From Bombella apis (GTDB lineage Bacteria > Pseudomonadota > Alphaproteobacteria > Acetobacterales > Acetobacteraceae), in the NCBI RefSeq assembly GCF_018221685.1, contig NZ_JAGJTM010000001.1:186001-250000 (forward strand): a stretch of DNA of 64,000 nucleotides, in the 5' to 3' direction. Shown here piece after piece: positions 1 through 7,346 of this stretch; position 1 is the first letter of the stretch, and each line of letters begins with the position of its first letter. The translations under genes and the position numbers were made by a program. The notes beneath the pieces are model-generated. The model was not told where the DNA came from, did not search any database, and saw nothing but the letters and a program-made list of their open reading frames with translations.

Positions 1-162
1 GGTTAAAAAAAGATTACAGGTAAGCTCCTGTTGATCAAATAATGTTGAAATAAACCATTTTCCGTTCTCATATTAAAGGAATATTTACAGCAACCTTTTC
101 CTGAAACACCCCAGAAAGAACTTAATCTGGGAAAGAATCTGTCACAGTAACCTGTTTTTCTT

Positions 163-218
163 TAAAAAAGGGGAGGGAACAGCCCGCCGGCCAAGCCAGA
201 GCCGGCAGGGCAGGCTGT
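163..218 (-). terminator. Terminator after copB
   Basis: On the minus strand an inverted repeat lies just past the copB stop: ACAGCC (179-184) pairs with GGCTGT (213-218), and a second GCCGGC-type pair sits inside. It is followed on that strand by a run of six T (plus-strand A run at 164-169). The T run starts about ten bases after the stem, so this is a slightly imperfect intrinsic terminator. Bases 1-160 further out are AT-rich and show no gene. Confidence 0.55.
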
Positions 219-228
219 TACCATTATT

Positions 229-1173
229 TCAGAACCAGCTCCTGATTCCGAACGTGAAACGGGCCTCACTTGCCCGCTCGCCTCGCTTCCGGGCCATGTG
301 GCGTCCCTGGGTGAGGGGGGAATCATATGTAACAGCCACATAGGGAGCCATCTTGCGCCAGACCTCATACCGCAGGCGCAACCCGGTATCGATGTCCGAC
401 AGGCCTGATCCGACCTGTCGCCGGGGATCGGCCCGGCTATACAGATTCAGCTCCACCTGTGGCTGGAGAATCAGCCTGTTGGTCAGCAGGATGTCGTAAG
501 ACCCTTCAAACCGTCCCGCCACGCCACGGTCACTGAAATAACCGGTCGCCTGCACCTCAAACTGGTACAGGGCCAGTCCCTCCACACCAACCGCTCCCCA
601 GGCACGGGTCGGACCACTGTCCAGGTCCAGCCGGAGGCCCCCCTGAAGGTTGAAATAGGTGGATATGGCCCGGCTGTAGAGCAGTTCCTGGTCTCCGTCA
701 CGGACCCTGCCTTTCGTCATGGTGCCTTCACTCTTCAGCCAGAGGCGGTTGTAGTCGCCACCATACCAGGCCTCCCCATCCCAACGGAGTGAAGACCGGC
801 CACCCGCCTGGTAGCGCCCCTCAAACTCATCCAGCACACCATGGAACCAGCGGCCCATGTCCATGGCCTGCATATGATGGCCAATATCCACGACAGGGCC
901 GGGGGCATCAACAGCCCTGTGAACGACATGCGGTGTTTTCTTCCGCACCTGGTAAGGCGCTGGCGGGGCTTTCTGCACAGCCGGAGGCGCCGTGGTCGGC
1001 ATCTCCATGTCTGCCATGTCCGACATATCCATATCATCCATGGCCATTCCGGACATGTCATGAGCCATCGTCTGGCCCGGTCGGGCCGATCCAGCCATAT
1101 CATCCATGGCCTGGGCTGGCAGGGCCAGAAAGCAGGCGACAAGCCCCAGGGGCAGCATGTCTTTTCCCATCAT
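229..1173 (-). CDS. copB: Copper resistance protein B (outer-membrane)
   Basis: CopB family protein of about 314 residues, predicted to act in the outer membrane in copper binding and efflux beside the oxidase CopA. It starts with a signal peptide (MMGKDMLPLG, hydrophobic core, cleavage near ALPAQA) and a Met/Asp-rich stretch with repeated MDDM and MADM motifs, typical Cu-binding sequence. The rest reads as the beta-barrel CopB domain (roughly residues 90-314), ending in RSWF, an aromatic C-terminus usual for barrels. I chose the ATG at 1173 because it overlaps the copA stop as ATGA and has a GGAGG-type ribosome site at 1181-1188. It is the last gene of a copA-copB operon. Confidence 0.9.
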   Translation of the reverse strand: MMGKDMLPLGLVACFLALPAQAMDDMAGSARPGQTMAHDMSGMAMDDMDMSDMADMEMPTTAPPAVQKAPPAPYQVRKKTPHVVHRAVDAPGPVVDIGHHMQAMDMGRWFHGVLDEFEGRYQAGGRSSLRWDGEAWYGGDYNRLWLKSEGTMTKGRVRDGDQELLYSRAISTYFNLQGGLRLDLDSGPTRAWGAVGVEGLALYQFEVQATGYFSDRGVAGRFEGSYDILLTNRLILQPQVELNLYSRADPRRQVGSGLSDIDTGLRLRYEVWRKMAPYVAVTYDSPLTQGRHMARKRGERASEARFTFGIRSWF

Positions 1174-2882
1174 GAGATGACCACCTCCCGGAACATGCCT
1201 GTCTGCATGTGATACATGAGATGGCAGTGATAAGCCCACACACCCGGCGCATCCGCCGTGACCAGAACACTCATGCGGGACCCCGGCTGTGAAATGACGG
1301 TATGTTTCAGGGGACGGTGCTGGTCATCCGCCCCATTTTCCAGCTCACTCCACAGGCCATGAAGGTGAAGGGGATGTTCCATCATCGTGTCATTGATGAC
1401 CGTGAACCGGACCCGCTCACCACGGGCCAGATGGATCGGCCCGGATTCGGAATATTTCCGGCCATTGAACCCCCATATGTACCGTTCCATGTTGCCTGTG
1501 AGGTGCAGGATGATTTCTCGTGAAGGCGGTCGCTGGTCTGGCGGCGGACGCAACGCCACCAGATCACTGTAGGCCAGAACCCGGCGGCCCGTTCCCTCCA
1601 GCCCATCTCCCGGACTGCCGACACGCTCCACCGGATGGGTGGCGATGTTCTGGTTTTCCACATTCAGGGGGGGCGGGCCGGGATCATCAATTTCATCCGC
1701 CGGAGTCCGCTCCACGGGAGGGGACATGGGCATGTCCCCCATCGCCTTCATGCCCTTCATCATGGGCATGGCCATGCCCATGTCCACCATCCCCCGCACG
1801 GGCCGGGGGTCCATGGGAGGGACAGGCCCCAACAGGCCAGGGCGAGGTGTCAGCGTGCCACGGGCATGGCCGGTGCGGTCCTCGCTCTGGGCAAAGATCG
1901 TGTAAGGCTGTGCCTGCAACGGCGTCACCATCACGACATATGTTTCCCCTGGAGCAATGCGGAACTCATCCACCGGCACGGACACGACAGGATTCCCGTC
2001 CGCCTCCACAACCTGCATCTCCAGCCCCGGGATGCGGACATCAAACAGCGTCATGGCCGCGGCATTGATGACCCGCAGGCACACACGCTCACCGGGGCGG
2101 AACAGGCCGCTCCATCCCTGTGCCGGGGCCTCACCATTCATGAGATAGGTATAGATGGCACCGCTGACATCCGAGATGTCCGTTGCACTCATCCTCATGC
2201 GGGACCATTGCAGGCGACTCTTCAGAGCGGGTATCAGCCCTCCAGCCCGGCGGCTTTCCTCCGGCAGGGACGCAAGGCTGCGCTGCCGGAAATTGTAGTA
2301 ATCATCCTGCATCTTGAGATTGTTGATGATCTGGCTGGCAGACACATCCGACCAGTCCGACAGCAGGACCGTATGATCCCTGTCCGCCCTCGGCAGCAGC
2401 GAAGCACCAGCTGGCTCGATAATCAGGGCACCATAGAGACCGGATGATTCCTGGTGCCCCATATGGCTGTGATACCAGTATGTCCCACTCTGAAGGACCG
2501 GAAAGGAATAGGTGAACCGTCCGCCTGCCGGAATCCCGGCAAAACTCAACCCCGGAACACCATCCTGATCACTTGGCAGGCGGACACCATGCCAGTGCAG
2601 GGATGTTGGCTCATCCATGTGATTATGAACGTGGATGCGGACATCCCGCCCTTCCTGCCAACGCAGAACCGGGCCGGGCATCTGGCCATTGACGCAATAT
2701 CCTACCCCGGTGCGGCCTGCGATACGGACATTGCGGCGGGTGATGTGCAGGTCCATCTCCAGCGGGGGCACTGCCCCGGCCGTGGCGGCCGCAGCCCGGC
2801 CCAGCCTTGGAAGAGCCATGAGCGGACCAGCTGCGCCCAGCCCGCCCAGAAACTGGCGGCGCAGCAAAACATGACGTGACAT
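1170..2882 (-). CDS. copA: Periplasmic multicopper oxidase CopA
   Basis: CopA-type multicopper oxidase of 570 residues, expected to oxidise Cu(I) or bind copper in the periplasm. A Tat signal is visible (RRQFLGG at residues 8-14). The copper ligands are all there: HWHG near residue 97, HSH near 139, HPLHLHG near 510 and HCHLMYHMQTGM near the C-terminus, which supplies the type-1 site. A Met-rich insert (MVDMGMAMPMMKGMKAMGDM) around residues 365-385 is characteristic of CopA rather than of laccases. The gene overlaps copB by four bases and lies 63 bp below a Met-rich small protein, all on the same strand. Confidence 0.95.
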   Translation of the reverse strand: MSRHVLLRRQFLGGLGAAGPLMALPRLGRAAAATAGAVPPLEMDLHITRRNVRIAGRTGVGYCVNGQMPGPVLRWQEGRDVRIHVHNHMDEPTSLHWHGVRLPSDQDGVPGLSFAGIPAGGRFTYSFPVLQSGTYWYHSHMGHQESSGLYGALIIEPAGASLLPRADRDHTVLLSDWSDVSASQIINNLKMQDDYYNFRQRSLASLPEESRRAGGLIPALKSRLQWSRMRMSATDISDVSGAIYTYLMNGEAPAQGWSGLFRPGERVCLRVINAAAMTLFDVRIPGLEMQVVEADGNPVVSVPVDEFRIAPGETYVVMVTPLQAQPYTIFAQSEDRTGHARGTLTPRPGLLGPVPPMDPRPVRGMVDMGMAMPMMKGMKAMGDMPMSPPVERTPADEIDDPGPPPLNVENQNIATHPVERVGSPGDGLEGTGRRVLAYSDLVALRPPPDQRPPSREIILHLTGNMERYIWGFNGRKYSESGPIHLARGERVRFTVINDTMMEHPLHLHGLWSELENGADDQHRPLKHTVISQPGSRMSVLVTADAPGVWAYHCHLMYHMQTGMFREVVIS

Positions 2883-2945
2883 GACAAACTACCTGAAAAA
2901 CGTGACACAGAAATGCCGCCCGGAAACAGGCAGCACAGAGACAGG

Positions 2946-3356
2946 TCAGACAGGCAGGATTGCTGGAGGGCGCCAGGGAAGCACGACAGCAGAACGCAGC
3001 AGCAGCCTGACATCGTGAAACGGGACCGCCCTCTGCCAGAGACCGGCCGGTTCCAGCCTCTGCCCCTCCGGCAACAGGCCGGCTTCACAGACAGCATGGT
3101 GACTCTGGCAGCAGGGAGCAATATCCTCTTCCGCATCCGGCCGGGAAGAAACAGCCGCCTCCATCACCATGCCCCCCCCCGGCGGAACCATCACGGCATC
3201 AGGAGAAGCGATGTCACGGGCAGGCAGAAGCTGATGCGCAGGCGCGGACATCATCATGCCGTCCACCATGGCCATGGGCATGACAAAAGACGGCAGCTGC
3301 ATCATCAGGTACAGCACCACTCCCATCATCATGCAAAAAAACCGCCCAACAGACAT
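2946..3356 (-). CDS. Met-rich small membrane or exported protein of the copper locus
   Basis: I do not recognise a named family with certainty. The 136-residue product begins MSVGRFFCMMMGVVLY, a hydrophobic segment with an unusual number of Met, followed by MPMAMVDGMMMSAPAHQ. A Cys/His cluster (APCCQSHHAVC) lies in the middle, and the C-terminal third is not hydrophobic. The layout resembles small DUF2946-like proteins found with copper genes, but that is only a suggestion. The start at 3356 has AAAGG upstream. It reads toward copA on the same strand and could be the first gene of that operon. The Met and Cys/His content fits Cu(I) handling. Confidence 0.55.
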   Translation of the reverse strand: MSVGRFFCMMMGVVLYLMMQLPSFVMPMAMVDGMMMSAPAHQLLPARDIASPDAVMVPPGGGMVMEAAVSSRPDAEEDIAPCCQSHHAVCEAGLLPEGQRLEPAGLWQRAVPFHDVRLLLRSAVVLPWRPPAILPV

Positions 3357-3458
3357 GAAATGCCTTTTCTCGCTCCGGAACGGACACCAGATCAGGAAGG
3401 TTCCTCCCCTGTGGGAAGACAGTCCCCTGCCATCCCTTATCATGAAACGGGATTTTTT

Positions 3459-3668
3459 ATGAGCGAAACCCTCGTCCTCCCTCTCACCGGCCTGAAATGT
3501 GATGGCTGTGTCCGCTCTCTGACCCGTGCCCTTGAAGCCTCTCCGGCCATCGAGACGGCCACCGTCACGCTCGACCCGCCACAGGCACACATCATTTTCA
3601 CTGGCCCCGCCCTCTCCAGGGAAGACTGTGCGCTCCTCATCCAGAAGGCCGGTTTCGGGACGGTCTGA
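3459..3668 (+). CDS. Heavy-metal-associated domain protein, CopZ-like copper chaperone
   Basis: A 69-residue single HMA (ferredoxin-like) domain. The metal site appears as LKCDGCVRSL, i.e. the CxxC motif, with GLKCDGC in place of the more usual GMTCxxC. Later residues (ATVTLDPPQAHIIF, LIQKAGF) follow the HMA beta-alpha-beta pattern. It probably carries Cu(I) in the cytoplasm. It is divergent from the copper operon, 102 bp away, so both may share a control region. No copper P-type ATPase is adjacent. The missing Met before the CxxC is a mild deviation from typical CopZ. Confidence 0.8.
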   Translation: MSETLVLPLTGLKCDGCVRSLTRALEASPAIETATVTLDPPQAHIIFTGPALSREDCALLIQKAGFGTV

Positions 3669-3669
3669 A

Positions 3670-3709
3670 GAAAAAACCACCGGGGTCCATGGCCCTCCGG
3701 TGGTTCTTC
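3670..3709. terminator. Bidirectional terminator between the HMA gene and a microcin-like gene
   Basis: Inverted repeat AACCACCGG (3675-3683) with CCGGTGGTT (3697-3705). On the minus strand it is followed by a strong T run (plus-strand A run 3671-3676), so it best serves the minus-strand gene ending at 3755. On the plus strand the tail is weaker (TTCTTC). Confidence 0.7.
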
Positions 3710-3754
3710 AATATCCATGTCACCGCCCTGGACAGGCGGTCATGTCATGGCGGA

Positions 3755-4171
3755 TCAGAAAAGTCCGCCGCCCTTGGGCAACAGGCTGCCTGTCAGGAAG
3801 GCCTGCACCGCACCGTCGCGGTAGCCCTGCGTCCCGACATAACCACCGGACAGACCCAGCATTGCGCCCGTCAGGCCACCAACCGTCAGTCCCAGGATCA
3901 CGCCGACAGCCTCGGCGATCACGCCGACACCGATGACACCGCCCGTACCGTTGGCACCACCATTGGCACCACCCGTGAGACCACCAACGGCTGCACCGAC
4001 GATACCATCCACGACGCCGCCAACGAGGCTGTCCGCAAAACCAAGCGAAGCGCGCACAGGAAAAAGACCAGTGCTGCTATTGCTGCTTCCTGAAGAAGCC
4101 GTCCCGTCGCGGTAGCCGAAAAGACCACCACCAGATACCGCGCCAAGCTCGTTAAAAGAAAGTTCACGCAT
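3755..4171 (-). CDS. Microcin/colicin-V-like peptide precursor 1 (double-glycine leader)
   Basis: A 138-residue precursor with the leader MRELSFNELGAVSGG, which closely matches the published colicin V (CvaC) leader MRTLTLNELDSVSGG; cleavage is expected after GG. The mature part (about 123 residues) is Gly/Val/Ala-rich with many GxxxG-like steps (DSLVGGVVDGIVGAAVGGLTGG and similar), suggesting a membrane-inserting helix pair. GYRDG occurs twice, near residues 20 and 116. Two adjacent ATGs exist at 4174 and 4171; I took the second because it makes the leader start MRELS like its paralogue. It is longer than most class II microcins. Export is likely by the C39 ABC transporter nearby. Confidence 0.8.
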   Translation of the reverse strand: MRELSFNELGAVSGGGLFGYRDGTASSGSSNSSTGLFPVRASLGFADSLVGGVVDGIVGAAVGGLTGGANGGANGTGGVIGVGVIAEAVGVILGLTVGGLTGAMLGLSGGYVGTQGYRDGAVQAFLTGSLLPKGGGLF

Positions 4172-4404
4172 CATCCAGAACCTTATCGAAATAACCCGCA
4201 CCCAACAGCAGATGCGAGTGATACTTAAAAGCAATTAAATTATGTTATAATTATGTTATAACACTGTAATAATTTTTTTTTATACAATTTTACCGCTTTT
4301 CATACTATTTTTCTTCTTTGTTCACGTTTTTTTTAAAAAAATAGTACAAAAATACTCCCGGTTCATATCATAATGAACCACATTCTTTCTTTTTGAGGTA
4401 CACA
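4172..4404. promoter_or_regulatory. Divergent AT-rich promoter region of the two microcin-like genes, with tandem repeat
   Basis: This 233-bp gap separates the two outward-facing peptide genes. It is far more AT-rich than its surroundings, with long T and A runs. TTATGTTATAA occurs twice in perfect tandem (4240-4250 and 4251-4261); each copy contains the palindrome-like core GTTATAA. The repeat may be an operator controlling both genes, but no regulator gene is adjacent. A GAGG ribosome site for the plus-strand gene is at 4395-4398. Confidence 0.55.
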
Positions 4405-4815
4405 ATGCGTGAATTGAGCGTTGCGGAACTGGATTCCGTTTCCGGTGGCGGCTTCCTGGGTAACCTTCTTGGTTTTGGCAACAATCAGGCTGCCAATCAG
4501 GCAGCTGGTCGCGGTACATCTTCCGGTCTCGGTGACTCCATCATCGGTGCTATTGCCGGGGCTGCCATTGGCGCAAACAGCGGTATGATCATCGGCGGTA
4601 TCCATGGTGGTGACGGCGGTGGCGTTCTGGGCATTGGATCTATCGGTCAGGCTGTTGGTCTGGTCATTCCGACGCTCATGGGGGCTATCAACGGTGGTAT
4701 CCTTGGTGCGATCTATGGCTTCAGCAATGGCCAGACATGGATCAACCAGCTTATCCAGGGCACGGCCAATGGTACAATTGGCCAGGGTCCGAATGCAGCA
4801 GCAATCCGGATCTGA
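4405..4815 (+). CDS. Microcin/colicin-V-like peptide precursor 2 (double-glycine leader)
   Basis: A 136-residue precursor whose leader MRELSVAELDSVSGG differs from the colicin V leader at only a few positions. The mature part (about 121 residues) is Gly/Ile/Ala-rich: DSIIGAIAGAAIGANSG, then GGVLGIGSIGQAVGL and MGAINGGILGAIYGF, all with small-residue spacing typical of helix packing. It aligns along its length with the divergent gene at 3755-4171 (shared DS-hydrophobic-G, GGV-L/I-G and AVG blocks), so the two are paralogues and might act as a two-peptide bacteriocin. I used the ATG at 4405, eight bases after GAGG, rather than the upstream TTG at 4393. A good terminator follows. Confidence 0.82.
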   Translation: MRELSVAELDSVSGGGFLGNLLGFGNNQAANQAAGRGTSSGLGDSIIGAIAGAAIGANSGMIIGGIHGGDGGGVLGIGSIGQAVGLVIPTLMGAINGGILGAIYGFSNGQTWINQLIQGTANGTIGQGPNAAAIRI

Positions 4816-4852
4816 TACCAAGTCTTCATCAATGTATCCTTGAAGTCTGAGG

Positions 4853-4892
4853 AACACCCGTCAAGCCTCCCGGGCCTGGCGGGTGTTTTTTA
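4853..4892 (+). terminator. Terminator after microcin-like gene 2
   Basis: Stem AACACCCG (4853-4860) pairs with CGGGTGTT (4880-4887), followed by a six-T run. A clear intrinsic terminator 38 bp past the stop. Confidence 0.85.
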
Positions 4893-5156
4893 TGACGCCC
4901 ACCACATTATGTCTGCAAAAGTAACTCACACTCCTCTCTCCATATCCAAGGTTCTTATTAGATCGTTCTGATGATCTGCAGACACTCCGGATGCAGATTC
5001 CTAAAAGAACGCGGCCATATTTTGCAATTGATCGTACCTCCCCTCACCAAAGACCAAAAACACAAATAACTTTATCCGCAATAATAAAAAGCACCTGCCG
5101 ACATGTGATCATGTCCAATCATCCATCCCCCCCTCCTGCTTCCCCCGGAACCAGCA
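4893..5156. other. Intergenic region without a recognised gene
   Basis: This stretch separates the peptide gene and its terminator from the end of the exporter operon. I looked for a microcin immunity gene, which would encode a short protein with one or two membrane helices, on both strands and saw none. The only notable open frame (from 4991, plus strand) is polar, has no ribosome site and runs into the antisense of the exporter. Confidence 0.5.
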
Positions 5157-7346
5157 TCAGTCCGGGCTGGGGCTTGGCAGACCGGTCACGATGGCCGACG
5201 TTTCTTTCGCCAGAGTGTCCACGATCTCCTGCGGCAACCCCATGGCAAAAATCCTGTCTGCCCTCTCTGCCGTACCAGGGCGATGCGTCACGATCACCCT
5301 CGTGATGGGCAGTTCATTCAGAACCGCTTCCACAGCCTGCTCGGAAGCAGGATCAAGGTTGCTGGTCGCTTCATCAAGGAAAAGGATGCGAGGGGCCTGA
5401 TACAGCGCCCGAGCCAGAATCAGGCGCTGCCTCTGCCCACCAGAAAGCGTGCTGCCCATCTCGCCCACAATGGTTTCAAAGGTCATCGGCATTCGCTGGA
5501 TGTCCTCATATATCTGTGCATTCCTTGCACAGTCGGCCACCCATTCCATATCCATCTCATCGTCAAAGCCGGAAATATTTTCCGCAATGCTGCCAGAGAA
5601 AAGAATGTCATCCTGCAGAACACCGGCAATCCGGGCGCGGTAAGCGTCCCTGTTGGCGGCCTTCAGCTCCATGCCTTTCCAGAATATCTGGCCCTCTTCC
5701 GGCTGGATGAGCCCCATCAGCAGCCCCAGGAGGGTGGATTTGCCACAGCCGGACGGACCGATGATCGCCAGGCTCTCTCCGGGATGGACCTTGAGATTCA
5801 GGTTGCGGAAAACCCACGCATCTTCCTTGCCATACCGGTAGCCAAGATTGCGACATTCCAGCATGGGAATTTCCGGATTCTCCATGCCGTCATCATCGGA
5901 AACACCCGCCGTTTCGCCCAGCGGACTGTCTGCCTCGGTTCCTTCAGCCTCGGCCAGAGCAATGTCGGACAGACGGTCACACTGGACCTTGAGGTTCTTG
6001 ATCTTGAACACGACGCTGATCAGATTGCCCACCCGGCCACAGAACTGGTCACGATAGCTCATGAAGGCCATGAGCATACCGATGGACATGGCACCGGACA
6101 TCACCATCCTGGCCCCCAGCACAAGGGTTGCCACCTTGTCCAGAGCGACCAGGAATTCCTGTGCACGGGCAAAAATGAGATCATACCGCTGGATACGCAG
6201 CCCGGCATTGATGTTGTCAATCATCCGGTTGGTCCAGACAACCGTCCGGCGCCGCTGCAACCCCATCAGCTTGATGCTGCGGATACCCCGCAGGGTTTCG
6301 ATGAAATGCCCCTGCTGTGCAGCCGAATGAACCAGCGATTCCTCGGTCATTTCCTTGTACGGACCATACTGGATGAACCGCACGACCAGATCCACCAGCA
6401 CGGTGATGGTCACCAGCGCTGCCAGCCATTTGCCGTACATGATGATCATCACCAGCATACCGATAGCCATGATGCCATCCAGAATGCTCTGCACCAGATC
6501 CGTCGTGAAGGTATGCTGGATGGCCCCGAGACTGCCAAAGCGGGACATGATGTCACCGGCCCCACGCTTGGCAAAAAAGTCCTGCGGAAGGCTGAGCAGG
6601 TGGGTGAACAGGCTGACATTCCACTGCAGGGAAATGCGGGTGGAGAAAATCATCACCAGCCATGTACGGAAGGTAGAGATCACACCCTGCACGATGACGA
6701 GAATGAGCATCCCGGCAGCGATGGTCCAGAGAAGGGACTTGTCCCCCGTTGTCAGCACTTCATCAATGACGACCTGCCCCAGCATGGGGTTGATCAGGGC
6801 CAGGACTTCCAGCCCCAGGGACAGCCCTCCAAGGGTCCAGAGGACCGTCTTCAGCCCCACGATGTGGCGGAACATGTCCCCCACCTTCAACAGACGGCGG
6901 TCATCCTTCTTCTCGAACTTCGTCTCAGGCGTCAGCTCCAGCGCCACACCCGTAAAGTGGCGGGACACTTCCTCAAGGGATATCTTCCGTTCACCACGGG
7001 CCGGGTCATTGATGACGATACCGGTATCCGTCACCTTCGTCATGACAACGAAATGATTGAAGTCCCAGTGCAGAATGCAGGGACGGGCCAGCTTGCCAAG
7101 GTCGTCCAGCTCCAGCCGGACAGGCCGGCAGTGCAGCCCGTAACGTCCGGCAATTGTCATCAGGGCCCGCAGGTTGAGCCCCGTACCGGAGACAGACGTC
7201 TCCCGCCTGATGGAAACAAGGTCAACCAGCCGCCCATAATGGCACAGCACCATGGCCAGACAGGCCAGTCCGCACTCTGCAATTTCTGTCTGAAGGATGA
7301 CGGGAACCTTACGCCGGAAACCAGTATGGATAGTATGGAGATTCAC
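5157..7346 (-). CDS. Peptidase-containing ABC transporter (C39; CvaB type) for double-glycine peptides
   Basis: A 729-residue inner-membrane exporter that should cut the leader after GG and pump the peptide out. The N-terminal C39 peptidase (about residues 14-140) has all catalytic parts: oxyanion Gln19, Cys25 in AECGLAC, His in WDFNHFVV and Asp in VINDPARG. Six membrane helices span about 165-440. The ATPase domain (about 500-729) has Walker A GPSGCGKST, signature LSGGQRQR, Walker B ILFLDEATS and the H-loop VTHRP. An acidic linker (EAEGTEADSPLGE region) precedes it. It overlaps the adaptor gene by four bases (ATGA), so the two are translationally coupled. Its likely substrates are the two precursors at 3755-4815. 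Confidence 0.93.
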   Translation of the reverse strand: MNLHTIHTGFRRKVPVILQTEIAECGLACLAMVLCHYGRLVDLVSIRRETSVSGTGLNLRALMTIAGRYGLHCRPVRLELDDLGKLARPCILHWDFNHFVVMTKVTDTGIVINDPARGERKISLEEVSRHFTGVALELTPETKFEKKDDRRLLKVGDMFRHIVGLKTVLWTLGGLSLGLEVLALINPMLGQVVIDEVLTTGDKSLLWTIAAGMLILVIVQGVISTFRTWLVMIFSTRISLQWNVSLFTHLLSLPQDFFAKRGAGDIMSRFGSLGAIQHTFTTDLVQSILDGIMAIGMLVMIIMYGKWLAALVTITVLVDLVVRFIQYGPYKEMTEESLVHSAAQQGHFIETLRGIRSIKLMGLQRRRTVVWTNRMIDNINAGLRIQRYDLIFARAQEFLVALDKVATLVLGARMVMSGAMSIGMLMAFMSYRDQFCGRVGNLISVVFKIKNLKVQCDRLSDIALAEAEGTEADSPLGETAGVSDDDGMENPEIPMLECRNLGYRYGKEDAWVFRNLNLKVHPGESLAIIGPSGCGKSTLLGLLMGLIQPEEGQIFWKGMELKAANRDAYRARIAGVLQDDILFSGSIAENISGFDDEMDMEWVADCARNAQIYEDIQRMPMTFETIVGEMGSTLSGGQRQRLILARALYQAPRILFLDEATSNLDPASEQAVEAVLNELPITRVIVTHRPGTAERADRIFAMGLPQEIVDTLAKETSAIVTGLPSPSPD

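Noticed and set aside
3357..3458. CueR-like dyad between the copper operon and the HMA gene (TTCC ... GGAA around 3398-3416)
   Set aside because: The spacing between half-sites does not match that of MerR/CueR operators, the flanks are not symmetrical, and no cueR gene is adjacent.
4991..5305. Small plus-strand frame as a microcin immunity gene
   Set aside because: The product is polar with no membrane helix, there is no ribosome site, and half of it is antisense to the exporter gene.
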